The translations under genes were made by a program, and so were the position numbers. A DNA stretch of 26,131 nt, from positions 1-26,131 of the IMG/VR virus record IMGVR_UViG_3300045044_000041; one strand, 5' to 3'. Within the stretch, counting starts at the first letter, position 1. Every line of letters starts with the position of its first letter. Below are positions 6,294 through 14,467 of the stretch, piece by piece. The notes under the pieces are model-generated. The model had not been told where the DNA came from. It made no database searches and worked only from the letters and a program-made list of their open reading frames with translations. This stretch comes from a virus.

Positions 6294-8143
6294 GCCCACT
6301 TTCCCTCCAACGTGGCCGCGAAGACTGAGCCACTCAGAAAAGAGCCAGTGACCGGAAAGAGCGTGACGTATGAAACCGCTGCCGCCGGCGTCAGCCACCA
6401 CTCCGCGACGTAATTGTTACCGATGGCAGTGCCACCCTGGCGCAAGAAGCCATCGGCCCTGAATTTCTTGTACCAGAGCGTATTGGAGTAATTGTGGCAG
6501 GACACTTCGCCGCTGGAGGACGCGTTTGCATCTGTAGTCGCGGCGCTAATTTCGCCGATGATGCCCGACGTTGCTGGATTCCCACTCAGTGCCAGAGAGG
6601 GCCCAGTGTTCGCCCAGAACATCCCGTAATAAAGATAGTGACTGCCGGTATCGCCATTTACCTGGAGCGCGAGGCCCACACTATTTGCGGATGCTGTACT
6701 CCGTGCATCCCACGACAAGCGCAACGTCCGGTAAGTCGTCGCGAAGCTACCAGAAGTCGGTAAGCGTACGCTCGCAGTATTCGATGACAGCTCGACGTGT
6801 TGCGCTAGCACGAAGTCCGTGGAGCCACCACCACCGCCGCCGGCTTCCCAGGCGATGCCGTTGGTCGCCGTCGAGCGCGCCGTGAGCACATAGCCATCCG
6901 TGCCAACGCCCTGCCGCACGGGATTGGCCGAGCTCGCGCCGACGATCAGGTCGCCCTTCGTCGTGATGATCGACTTCGGGATGTACTGGGTATCGGTACC
7001 TGGGCTGCTGGTGGTGGTCGTGAGCTTGAAAGCGACCCAGGCATAGTCGGGCGACGACGTGTAGTTCTGGGCATTGATCGCGATCAGATTGCTGCCGCCC
7101 GTGATGAGGTTCGCCGGCGGGATCGTGAAGTGCAGCGTCGAGGAGCCGGGATCAGTGATCGAGCCCGAGACGAAGTTGCCATTGACGTAGATCCCCAGCA
7201 AGTGCGCCTCCGCGTTGACATCCAGGGTTGCCGTCGCGATGGTGCCCGCCGGCAGCGTGAACGTCTGACGAATGAGGGCCTGCTCGCCGGGCAGGCCGAC
7301 AACTGGCGGTGTGCCGTCCCAGGTCAGCGTCCAGTCGAATGAGCCCGTTTGAAAACCGTCGCCGTAGCCCGAGACGTAGGGCGCGAAATGGTCAGCCGTC
7401 GAGAAGTTGCCGCTGAAGGCTGAACCGCTGGGTCCGCACGTGACCGTCGCCGTCTGACCATCCGACAGGCCACCGGTGCCCGGCACCCCTAAGTTGAGCT
7501 GCGTACCACTGGCGTCCTGAGCGATGAAGCCGCACTGCATCAGGCCGCCGCTCGAGTCGTGGCAAGTCGCGGTAAAGGTGTAGGTGGTGAATCCCCCGCC
7601 GCTGGGAATGTTGGGGTAATACGTCGGCGTGATCGCGCTGTAGGTGGCCGGTCCAAAGGTGCCGCTGGCGCTGGCCGTCAGCAGCGATGGATGGTCCGCG
7701 GCGAGTGCGACCGGCGACGTGCTTGGCCACAGTCCCGTGGTCCCCGAGATCGGCGCCAGCGTGCCGTGTGCAGCGCTCACCGCGTTGCTCCAACTCGCAT
7801 CGCTGAAGCCAGGCGTTTCCCAGCCGCTCGGCGGTGCGCTGTTGGCTGAGCCCGTCCAGAGCGACCGAGCCTTCGCCGTGGTGGTCGAATTGACCGTGGT
7901 GGTCGCACTGGCAACCGGCGCGCCCGGCACATACACGTTGACGCGGCGTCTGGCGCTCTCGTCGCTGACGGTGACGCCAGGCCCCTGGAAGTTGAGGATG
8001 CGATGATCGTTGGCGATGACGGTGCCGTCGTCCTGGGCGGCGATGGTCACGCCCGGCAGCATGGACGTGACGATGTCGCGGACCTGTTTATCCACGCGCG
8101 AATACAGGCCCTCGAGAAACTGGATCGCCTTCGGGTCAGCCAT
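6290..8143 (-). CDS. Tail fibre / receptor-binding protein with sugar-binding-like domain
   Basis: Encodes 617 residues from the ATG that overlaps the hub stop (TGATG). Residues 1-80 are a conserved-looking attachment part. Residues 90-377 hold a beta-sandwich region. Its end (ALIRQTFTLP ... LGIYVNGNFV ... LIAINAQN, about 289-360) resembles galactose-binding sandwiches of glycoside hydrolases. TTKGDLIVGASSANPV (about 395-410) and a Gly6 linker mark a fibre module common in phages. A second sandwich follows to the end. Likely role: binding host surface glycans. No hydrolase catalytic pair is evident, so binding rather than cleavage is favoured. Confidence 0.8.
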   Translation of the reverse strand: MADPKAIQFLEGLYSRVDKQVRDIVTSMLPGVTIAAQDDGTVIANDHRILNFQGPGVTVSDESARRRVNVYVPGAPVASATTTVNSTTTAKARSLWTGSANSAPPSGWETPGFSDASWSNAVSAAHGTLAPISGTTGLWPSTSPVALAADHPSLLTASASGTFGPATYSAITPTYYPNIPSGGGFTTYTFTATCHDSSGGLMQCGFIAQDASGTQLNLGVPGTGGLSDGQTATVTCGPSGSAFSGNFSTADHFAPYVSGYGDGFQTGSFDWTLTWDGTPPVVGLPGEQALIRQTFTLPAGTIATATLDVNAEAHLLGIYVNGNFVSGSITDPGSSTLHFTIPPANLITGGSNLIAINAQNYTSSPDYAWVAFKLTTTTSSPGTDTQYIPKSIITTKGDLIVGASSANPVRQGVGTDGYVLTARSTATNGIAWEAGGGGGGSTDFVLAQHVELSSNTASVRLPTSGSFATTYRTLRLSWDARSTASANSVGLALQVNGDTGSHYLYYGMFWANTGPSLALSGNPATSGIIGEISAATTDANASSSGEVSCHNYSNTLWYKKFRADGFLRQGGTAIGNNYVAEWWLTPAAAVSYVTLFPVTGSFLSGSVFAATLEGKWA

Positions 8144-9387
8144 CAGATGGGTGGAGGAGGATTCGTTTGCGGCAGGCCGCCGCCAGTCATGCCATAGGTG
8201 GCGATCCAGCCGTTGTCGCCGACTTCCCAGGCGTGCCGCGCGACCCACATCGGTTCGCCAATGGCCAGTCGATCCAGACAGTCGAGCAGGCACGTCAGAC
8301 CAGGCCCGTGCGTATCGTCGCGCCATGACGGCGTGCTGGCCTCGACGAATTCCTTGTCGACATCCGGCAGCACCAGTGCGGCGATCTGGTCGGCGCGCAG
8401 GCCCGGATTGCTGTCCCACACACCCGTCTCAGGATCGACGCCGGATTCGATCATCTCGGCCTGGAAGCTTTCGGTGTGGCGCTGGCTCGGCACGCTGCCG
8501 TCGCCCTGAAAGGCGTTTGACCCGTACGCGTTACCCTGCACCGGGCCCAGCCCGTCGCCATAGTCGTGGCCCTGGACGACGACGTAGTTGCGGGTGCGCT
8601 CGGTATCGCGGCTGCCGCTCGAGCCGTCCAGGATGTCACTTGGCGCCAACGTGAAGTCGGGCGTGTTATCCGGGTGGCCGATCATCTGCACGCGGTAGAT
8701 GGTGCCGTCGCGCGCCTGGTACGTGCGGTACAGCGTGGCGCGGTCGAGCTGCTGGATGTACGCCCAGGCGTTCATGCCAGGTTTCCAGTTGTAGGTTTTT
8801 GACACGCTACTGGCGGACCCAGGCCAATCGAAGGCCGTATGCACGCCTTTGGCCGTTCCGAGCACGGTACCCGTGCCCGCGATATTCGGCGCGCTGTACG
8901 TGACGCCGGGGACCTGGTCGAGCGCCCACTGCACGATCTGCTGATCGGTGGCCCCAAAGGGAAACACCTCGTCGAAGTAGATGTCTTCAGGCGGTACCCA
9001 TTCGGCTGCATACGCGAGCGTGCCCGAACAGACCATCTCGATCGCCTTCGGGAAACCCGAAGGCCGAAAGCGGCGGACTTTGCCCGTGAAGCGGGTGACG
9101 TTATTGCCCGCGCCGGCGACGACCGTGATGTCGTCCTCTTCGTTGCCCGTGGCCGGCTTGGCCGTGACAAATACGCTGCAGCTCGGCCAGCCCGAGTCGG
9201 CCGACACCTCGCCGCGGGCCTGGATGACGTTGTTGAGCACCACACCCGCGAAGGTGACGGTGGTGGAGACGGTGCGGATGATGGCCGGACCCGCGTAGTT
9301 GTGGGTCCCCATGTCCGTATACGTGCCCGAGGCGAGGTCGTTGTAGTCGTTGCCCTCGAGCCCGCCCGGCAGCATGGTGCTGGCCAT
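8143..9387 (-). CDS. Tail tip / baseplate hub protein
   Basis: Encodes 414 residues. The beginning (VTFAGVVLNNVIQARGEVSA) and the following DDITVVAGAGNNVTRFTGKV read like the beta-rich domains of siphophage hub proteins, which sit at the tail tip and close the tube. Tal-type proteins that end tails commonly occupy this slot after the tape measure gene. No peptidase or muramidase motif was found. The start is ATG overlapping the upstream stop (TGATG), and the next fibre gene is coupled in the same manner. Confidence 0.68.
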   Translation of the reverse strand: MASTMLPGGLEGNDYNDLASGTYTDMGTHNYAGPAIIRTVSTTVTFAGVVLNNVIQARGEVSADSGWPSCSVFVTAKPATGNEEDDITVVAGAGNNVTRFTGKVRRFRPSGFPKAIEMVCSGTLAYAAEWVPPEDIYFDEVFPFGATDQQIVQWALDQVPGVTYSAPNIAGTGTVLGTAKGVHTAFDWPGSASSVSKTYNWKPGMNAWAYIQQLDRATLYRTYQARDGTIYRVQMIGHPDNTPDFTLAPSDILDGSSGSRDTERTRNYVVVQGHDYGDGLGPVQGNAYGSNAFQGDGSVPSQRHTESFQAEMIESGVDPETGVWDSNPGLRADQIAALVLPDVDKEFVEASTPSWRDDTHGPGLTCLLDCLDRLAIGEPMWVARHAWEVGDNGWIATYGMTGGGLPQTNPPPPI

Positions 9388-9737
9388 CAGAGGGCCGGTC
9401 CCGTGATCAGAAAGGTGGCCGAGCCCACGCTGCGGCCATTCGGCAAGTACGTCGGCCGCGACAGCGCACTCAGGATGCCGCTCGTCGAGCCCAGACCGTC
9501 TATGGCCAGCGTGCCGGCACCGGGCCCGCGGACGATGTCAACGACCACGTTGCTGCCGCCCAGTGGGACATGCACGTGGTACTTGGTGGTGACCAACGTC
9601 TGCAGCGTCAGCCAATCGGCCTGCGTCGTCAGGTACACGCCGAAGACGAACTCCTGCAGGTCGCCGATCGTCTGATGGGCCTGCTGGATGGTCGACTTGA
9701 AGGTCGCCGTCGTTGAACCGATGACAAAGCTAGACAT
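9387..9737 (-). CDS. Minor tail protein
   Basis: Encodes 116 residues, beta-rich, with alternating hydrophobics (KYHVHVPLGGSNVVVDIVRG) and little charge. The first gene after the tape measure often encodes a distal tail or tip protein, but this one is shorter than typical Dit proteins (about 200-250 residues). It could be a one-domain Dit-like ring protein or a tip adaptor. The ATG overlaps the tape measure stop (TGATG). Confidence 0.65.
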   Translation of the reverse strand: MSSFVIGSTTATFKSTIQQAHQTIGDLQEFVFGVYLTTQADWLTLQTLVTTKYHVHVPLGGSNVVVDIVRGPGAGTLAIDGLGSTSGILSALSRPTYLPNGRSVGSATFLITGPAL

Positions 9738-11734
9738 CAGGTCCGTCGCAAGGGTGAGAACTGGATGATCGGCGGCGTCTGCGCTTGCCCATTGGCTTCG
9801 ATGAGCTCGTTGTAGACCTGCTGTGAGCCGTCGGCGTTGTTGATGACGACCGTCAGCGGCACCTGGATGAGCTGGTCTTTGAAGGCCTGGGCGGCCTGCA
9901 CCTGGGCGGCGACGATCGCGCTCAATAGCTGGTTCTGCGTTTCGGCTCCCTGGACGCCGGCCAGCAGGCCCTGCTGCGCGAGGTCCTGCAACTGGGCCTG
10001 CATGCTCAAGCGTGTCGCCGCGCGCCCGGCGACCACTACGCCGCGCTCGGCATCCAGCGCGGTGAGCTCCACGCCTGGCTGAGCACGCACCAGCCCGCGG
10101 AGTTGACCTCGAGCCGCTGCGCGTTCTTCGGGCGTCGCATACGGATTGGTGGCGATGAGCGTGGCTCGCTGCTGCATGTAGCGCAGATCTTCGGCAACCT
10201 CGGTGGCCGGCAGGGCGGCTTGCCGAGCCAGGATCTGCTGCTGGGCCATGTCCCGCTGCAGTGCCGCCATACGTTCGACATTCGGCAGCATCTCGAGCCG
10301 TAGGCGCGCCTCCTCAGCCGTCAGGTCGACCTGCTCATGCTGCAAGCGGACGCGCTCGGTCGTGGCGTTGATCAAGATCTGAGTCGCGGCGTCAACGGCT
10401 GCTTGACGCTCTGCTTGCGCGGCGGCGCGCGCGGCGGCCTCTGCGTGTTTAGCAGCCGAGGCGGCCGCCCGGTCTTCAGCATCGGCCACATGGGTAATCG
10501 CCACACTGGTCGCCGCGGCCGACTCCTGAACCGCTTGTACGGCATCGGCCAATGGGGGACCGGCCTCGTTTGCCTGCTGGAACGCGTCGCCCATAGCCTG
10601 CAAGGTCTCTACGCCTGGCCTGGCATTGATGTCCTGGAGCGCGTCGCGCACCTGCTGCAGGAACTCGATACCGGGCTTGGCATTGAAGTCCTTCATGCGC
10701 TGGAGCAATTCCTGCTCGTTTTTGAAGCCCGGATCGGTGCCCTGATTATTCTGACTGTTGGCAGCCAGCGCCGCGGTCAGGTCGTTGACGCCTTTGAGCA
10801 TGTCGGCCAACACACCGACGACACCCGGCCCCGTGGTCGAAACGAAGTGCTCCCATTGCGCGTTCAGCCGCTCCTGCTGCGCTTGCAGGTTCTGGACAGG
10901 ACCCGTACCGACCGTATCGGCCATCTTGCCGACCTCTTCGAGCGCGGCCCGGTAGCGCAGCGTGGCCTGGGTGCCCGGATCAAGTTGCTTGAAGACTTCG
11001 GCACTCGCACCGCCCATCTGGGTGTAGGCGACATACGCGTCGTCCAAGTTCAGGCCGAGCGCGTTAGCCGCCTGCGCGTTGCCCTGCATGGCCGCGGTGA
11101 GTTGCGTCATCGTCTGGGCGACGTCGGTACCCTCAATGCGGCTGAGCTGGAGCGCCACCTGCGTCAGACCCTGGACCTGGTCCGGAACCAGACCGATCTG
11201 TCGACCGAACTGGGCCGCGGCGGTACCCGCCTCAAGCAGCCCGCGGCGTGCGACGCCGGATTGCTCGGCGAGACCGGTGGCCCAGTTCTGGAAGTCGGCC
11301 GCCTGCGTCCCCAGGACGATCGCGTTCATACGCGTGGCGCGGTCGAGACTGATCGTGTCCTGGACGACGCTCTGGAGAACGGAGTGCACCGCGGTCCCAG
11401 CAATGGTGAAGGCTGACAACCCCAGCCCGACACCGATGACCGAGGCCCCAAAGCGAGCAAACTCGTCCGCGGTCACATGGACGGCCTCGCCCACCGCGCG
11501 AGTCGACTTCGCCGCGGCCTCTTCCGTCACCGCGACGCCTGCACCCCGCATCGCTGCCTCGAGGCCACCAGCTCGCTGGAAGGCCGAGGCACGTGCGGCG
11601 GCCTCAGCGATTCGTGGATTGACGGGCTGCTGGGCTTGCTGTTGAACCTGCCTGACGGCCGCGCCGTAACGCTGGACGGCGGCGGTGTCCGCGACGGTCT
11701 GGATGGTGACCTTGAGCTGTTCTTCAGTCGCCAT
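9737..11734 (-). CDS. Tape measure protein
   Basis: Encodes 665 residues, Ala/Gln rich and mostly helical. It follows the tail assembly chaperones and precedes the tip genes, the standard place. Residues about 96-121 are a hydrophobic segment (FGASVIGVGLGLSAFTIAG) as expected for the part entering the membrane. Residues beyond 400 are coiled-coil-like (AASAAKHAEAAARAAAQAER). Two 19-residue tandem repeats (FNAKPGIEFLQQVRDALQD, INARPGVETLQAMGDAFQQ; 10 identical) lie at 10574-10687. By the usual 0.15 nm per residue rule, the length implies a tail near 100 nm. No peptidase domain is seen. The ATG overlaps the chaperone stop by 11 nt. Confidence 0.92.
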   Translation of the reverse strand: MATEEQLKVTIQTVADTAAVQRYGAAVRQVQQQAQQPVNPRIAEAAARASAFQRAGGLEAAMRGAGVAVTEEAAAKSTRAVGEAVHVTADEFARFGASVIGVGLGLSAFTIAGTAVHSVLQSVVQDTISLDRATRMNAIVLGTQAADFQNWATGLAEQSGVARRGLLEAGTAAAQFGRQIGLVPDQVQGLTQVALQLSRIEGTDVAQTMTQLTAAMQGNAQAANALGLNLDDAYVAYTQMGGASAEVFKQLDPGTQATLRYRAALEEVGKMADTVGTGPVQNLQAQQERLNAQWEHFVSTTGPGVVGVLADMLKGVNDLTAALAANSQNNQGTDPGFKNEQELLQRMKDFNAKPGIEFLQQVRDALQDINARPGVETLQAMGDAFQQANEAGPPLADAVQAVQESAAATSVAITHVADAEDRAAASAAKHAEAAARAAAQAERQAAVDAATQILINATTERVRLQHEQVDLTAEEARLRLEMLPNVERMAALQRDMAQQQILARQAALPATEVAEDLRYMQQRATLIATNPYATPEERAAARGQLRGLVRAQPGVELTALDAERGVVVAGRAATRLSMQAQLQDLAQQGLLAGVQGAETQNQLLSAIVAAQVQAAQAFKDQLIQVPLTVVINNADGSQQVYNELIEANGQAQTPPIIQFSPLRRT

Positions 11735-12298
11735 CGTCGTCGTCCAGAATCACCGCGACGTCATCCGGGCCGAGTCCTGCCCAGGCCTGCGCGACTTCGC
11801 CTTCGACAACCAGGAAGCTGAGCACGCGCTGACGACGGTCCGCGTCGACATCCTCCCAGTACAGTGGCCCCGTCCCCTCGAAGCGATCAGCCAGCAGAAT
11901 CGGCACATAGTCGAGCGGTGGGCCTAGGCCGGCACGCTGCCCAGGACGGCGCCGTTGGTCCGAGAGGTAGTCTCGGAGCGCTCGGCGCGTGCTTTTGGGA
12001 TCGCCGCCGAATCGGCCATGGCCTCGACGTAGCGCAGCACCAGCGTATTCAGGATGTCGATGGGCAGATCCCGCGGCCCAAGTCCGTCGCGCGGCAACGG
12101 CAGCGGCTGGCCATCCTCATCCTGGAAGTTCCAGCCCACGACGATCTCCGAGAACGCCGCCCAGAACTCGTCGCGCTCCTGGCTCAGGAACGCGTCGTAT
12201 GTGCGCGCGCGCACGTTGAGTCGCAGCTCGGCCAACCACCCGTCGTACCCGATCTCGTCAAGGGAAATGGTGGCGGTCTTGATTGGTAGCGATTTCAT
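11724..12298 (-). CDS. Tail assembly chaperone G-T fusion made by -1 frameshift
   Basis: Ribosomes starting at 12298 read 102 codons, then can slip -1 on CCCAAAA (11993-11999) and continue to the stop at 11724. This gives a 191-residue protein (89 residues after the slip, beginning STRRALRDYLSDQRRR). The new frame is open throughout and reads like real protein (GLGPPLDYVPILLADRF). Siphophages as a group make a long G-T form of the tail chaperone exactly this way, upstream of the tape measure gene, to load that protein during tail assembly. A GTG at 11906 could also start the 60-residue C-terminal part alone, but the fusion is the better explanation. Confidence 0.8.
11924..12298 (-). CDS. Tail assembly chaperone G (short, unshifted form)
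   Basis: Encodes 124 residues: MKSLPIKTATISLDEIGYDG, then helical segments (YDAFLSQERDEFWAAFSEIV) and a Ser/Thr/Arg-rich tail. Position, length and a beta-start/helical-body layout fit the G protein of siphophages, which binds the tape measure protein and recruits tail tube subunits. Most ribosomes should stop here, giving an excess of G over the fusion. No strong ribosome binding site precedes the ATG. The 67 bases upstream (12299-12365) lie between this gene and the divergent secreted-protein gene and may hold promoters in both directions. Confidence 0.8.
   Translation of the reverse strand: MKSLPIKTATISLDEIGYDGWLAELRLNVRARTYDAFLSQERDEFWAAFSEIVVGWNFQDEDGQPLPLPRDGLGPRDLPIDILNTLVLRYVEAMADSAAIPKARAERSETTSRTNGAVLGSVPA
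11993..11999 (-). promoter_or_regulatory. -1 programmed frameshift slippery heptamer CCCAAAA
   Basis: On the minus strand the zero-frame codons are C|CCA|AAA, the canonical X-XXY-YYZ pattern, at codons 101-102 of the chaperone gene. Slippage moves into the only frame that stays open to the start of the tape measure gene. The G/C-rich downstream sequence could form a stimulatory structure. Confidence 0.82.
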
Positions 12299-12365
12299 AC
12301 CGATTTCACGACAGTGCCGCTAGCGTTAGTAGTCTCTTTACCGCGCACATCGATAACTCATTTCC

Positions 12366-12740
12366 ATGAAAAGAGCCCTGTTTCTGGCCCCAGTTGCCGG
12401 TCTTGCCTTGTTCGCGTCTGCCATGCCGGCCAGCGCGCAGTCCGTCGATCTTGCCGCCGAGTTGCGTCAGGTCGACCATGAGGTGCTTGGCAATCGCGAC
12501 GATGTCGATCGCCTCGAGCGGCAGATCAATAGGTGTCAGGATGTTGACCCTGATGCGGTCGTCGCGCTGGCAACCACGGCAAATGAGCTGTCCCAGCGTG
12601 CGGCGGCCATTGCCCCGCAGGTCCCTGGCCGGCAGCATGTGCTGGCGCTGAATGTCCAGTCGATTGCCGAAACGAACTTCTGGCGCCTGATGCACCCGCC
12701 GGTCGCCGAGCAGTGCTACGTGCCGCCTGTCGAGGAGTAG
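12366..12740 (+). CDS. Secreted protein encoded antisense in the tail operon (moron)
   Basis: Encodes 124 residues beginning with a textbook Sec signal peptide: MKR, hydrophobic core (ALFLAPVAGLALFASA), and PASA before Gln25 as the likely cleavage site. The mature part is helical and acidic, with Cys57 and Cys117 able to form a disulfide. It lies alone on the plus strand between tail tube and chaperone genes; its stop is 2 bases from the tube gene's stop. Extra genes placed this way are called morons and often change the host surface or exclude other phages. That role is inferred. No strong Shine-Dalgarno is seen. Confidence 0.72.
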   Translation: MKRALFLAPVAGLALFASAMPASAQSVDLAAELRQVDHEVLGNRDDVDRLERQINRCQDVDPDAVVALATTANELSQRAAAIAPQVPGRQHVLALNVQSIAETNFWRLMHPPVAEQCYVPPVEE

Positions 12741-12742
12741 CA

Positions 12743-13144
12743 CTACAGCGCGTTCGTCATGTTGCCGCGCGAGCGCCAGTTGGCCGTGAGCGCAACGGCC
12801 TGATCGACCGCGGTGCGCAGCGTCATGTCCACCCAGGCCGGCCCACCGAAGTATTTCGTCATGGCGTTCGACGACGGATAGAACGCGATGTTGGTCCCGT
12901 CGACGCTCTGCGAGGCGGTGCGCAGCGTGGTGTCGTCGGTGGCCCAGAAGCCCTCGACGGTGCCATTCGACGCGGGAAAACCCTGCACGCTGGTGCGGTT
13001 GGTGGCGCCGAACTCGGTGGTATCGACGACGTCGGTCGAGTTGTCCAGCGTGAACGCGCGCATGCCGCCGACCAGCACCGGCGTGCCGCTGCCCGTGGTG
13101 GACATGTAGACCAGCCCCGATTTGCCGTGATACTTGATGGCCAT
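12743..13144 (-). CDS. Major tail (tube) protein
   Basis: Encodes 133 residues: MAIKYHGKSGLVYMSTTG, then FTLDNSTDVVDTTEFG and TSVQGFPASNGTVEGFW, a strand pattern typical of small siphophage tube proteins. These form stacked hexamers around the tape measure. The position directly before the chaperone genes is standard, apart from the inserted plus-strand gene. AGAGGAG about 10 nt upstream provides a ribosome binding site, so this gene is probably strongly translated. Confidence 0.85.
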   Translation of the reverse strand: MAIKYHGKSGLVYMSTTGSGTPVLVGGMRAFTLDNSTDVVDTTEFGATNRTSVQGFPASNGTVEGFWATDDTTLRTASQSVDGTNIAFYPSSNAMTKYFGGPAWVDMTLRTAVDQAVALTANWRSRGNMTNAL

Positions 13145-13150
13145 TCCCGT

Positions 13151-14212
13151 CTAGGCTCCTCTCGCGATGAGCCGATCGTCGAAGGCTTCGAGATCGGCCA
13201 GAACTTGGGCCGCGCGCGCGGCGAATGTGTGCGGCGCGACCTTGTCCCGCGCCTGGCGTGCGGCATACCGCCGCGCTGGTGAGTCCTGCAGGTACGCCCG
13301 CAGCACGTCCTCGAGATGGTCGGGGTGAAACGACGGCACCGCACCGTCGAAAATCTCCCGCAGTTCTGCGCGATAGTCGCTGATCTGAAAGACGCCGCAG
13401 GCCGCGAGCTCGTACGCGCGCGGATTCAGGCTGTCGGCCCACGTGATGTGGGAGACGCCGCGGCCATAGTCGCAGCTGGTGCGGTGCAGATTCAGGCCGA
13501 TCCTGGCGCGTCGGTAGAGTTGCACGGCCGCATCGTTGCTAATCGGGCCGGCGTGGACGTAGCGGCGCAAGGGATGGCGCGAGCCGAGTAGCGACCAGTT
13601 GCCGTACAACCCCAGGTCGATACCCGTCCAGTCGACGGCGGCGAGTTGCTCGATGCGCTCCTCGAAACCCGTGCCGACGAAGACCACGTCATGCGCCGGC
13701 GTCTCCAGGTCCAATGCGTCCGGGTGGTGCCGCGCGGGATCGTAGGCGTGGCGTAGATAGCCGGCGCCGAGCGGCTGGGCGGAAGCCCGCTCAGTCGTCC
13801 AGATAACGTCAACGAGGGCCGCCAGCCGCGCCTGCGCCTCGTCCTCGTAGGGTGATTCGGTCAGCAAGACTGCCGTCCTGAGACGCGCCCGGTGCAGCAT
13901 TTCGAGCACGTCCGGGTGGAAGTACATCCCCGAGATGACCAACACCCAGTCGACGTCGAACCGCAGCGCCATCTCGAGCGCCTCGATGCTGGCGCGATAG
14001 ATCGTGTCCGGCCACGACGGCCGCTCTTCGGGCACTTTTCCCCGCGCGCGCCAGAGCTTATAGAGCCAGTCGCGCGCCAGGCCGAGCCGCGGCTCGAGCG
14101 CGTAATACCTGAGGTCGACACCGGGCACCGCCGAGAGCGCGTCGCGATACCCGTCCTCGACGTCCTTGGTCGAAAACGAGGCGCCGGCGCCGACCAACAG
14201 GATGCGCAACAT
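13151..14212 (-). CDS. CgeB/DUF3880-like GT-B glycosyltransferase
   Basis: Encodes 353 residues. The N-terminal half is Rossmann-like (MLRILLVGAGASF) with VDWVLVISGMYFHPDVLEML. The C-terminal half carries SLNPRAYELAACGVFQISDY followed by FHPDHLEDVLRAYL, the donor-binding signature of CgeB-type glycosyltransferases. Expected chemistry is transfer of an activated sugar to a protein or glycan; donor and acceptor are unknown. The ATG directly abuts the stop of the small upstream gene. It lies right before the tail tube gene, so a virion protein is a plausible acceptor. Confidence 0.85.
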   Translation of the reverse strand: MLRILLVGAGASFSTKDVEDGYRDALSAVPGVDLRYYALEPRLGLARDWLYKLWRARGKVPEERPSWPDTIYRASIEALEMALRFDVDWVLVISGMYFHPDVLEMLHRARLRTAVLLTESPYEDEAQARLAALVDVIWTTERASAQPLGAGYLRHAYDPARHHPDALDLETPAHDVVFVGTGFEERIEQLAAVDWTGIDLGLYGNWSLLGSRHPLRRYVHAGPISNDAAVQLYRRARIGLNLHRTSCDYGRGVSHITWADSLNPRAYELAACGVFQISDYRAELREIFDGAVPSFHPDHLEDVLRAYLQDSPARRYAARQARDKVAPHTFAARAAQVLADLEAFDDRLIARGA

Positions 14213-14452
14213 TTAGCCGCCGCTGACTCGCTTGCTGGGATCGGTCAGTTGCGGCCCAGACACCCGGATGCTCGGATCGGTCGGTGCCTGCCCAGCCGGA
14301 CCGGCCTGCGACGTGCGGCGTCCCGGTGTCCCGCGGCCACCCGGATCCCAAGGGGGAATCGCGACTGCGTCCCAGATCGTCGGCATTGGCCCACGCGAGC
14401 CGCGCGGCGTCGTATCCCAATCGGGTGCTCTATTGCCGTTGCCGTTTGCCAT
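14213..14452 (-). CDS. 79-aa Pro/Gly/Ser-rich protein with a short C-terminal repeat
   Basis: Encodes 79 residues with little predicted structure (NRAPDWDTTPRGSRGPMP; RTSQAGPAGQAPT). The end repeats DPSIRVSG and DPSKRVSG. The ATG is fixed by an excellent ribosome binding site (AAGGAGG, 8 nt upstream), stronger than those of most neighbours, so abundant product is expected. A disordered, abundant small protein next to a glycosyltransferase could be a decoration protein or a glycan acceptor. This is inference and no family is recognised. Confidence 0.65.
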   Translation of the reverse strand: MANGNGNRAPDWDTTPRGSRGPMPTIWDAVAIPPWDPGGRGTPGRRTSQAGPAGQAPTDPSIRVSGPQLTDPSKRVSGG

Positions 14453-14460
14453 GACAAAAC

Positions 14461-14467
14461 CCTCCTT
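14461..14467 (-). promoter_or_regulatory. Consensus ribosome binding site AAGGAGG
   Basis: Minus strand, 8 nt before the ATG at 14452. It touches the stop codon of the preceding gene. Together with the site at 3366-3372 it is among the strongest in the window. Confidence 0.75.

Noticed and set aside
8144-8419. Upstream extension of the large fibre gene by 92 codons
   Set aside because: The extra residues lie inside the hub gene in another frame. The ATG at 8143 with TGATG coupling is the natural start.
10337-11416. Plus-strand frame of 359 codons opposite the tape measure gene
   Set aside because: Antisense mirror of a well-supported gene; Arg/Gly/Leu-rich with no recognisable domain.
12306-13442. 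Long minus-strand reading frame of 378 codons over the tail tube and moron region
   Set aside because: It runs out of phase with the clear tail tube and CgeB-like genes, has Arg/Gly-rich low-information composition and no motif. Long shadow frames are expected at this GC content.
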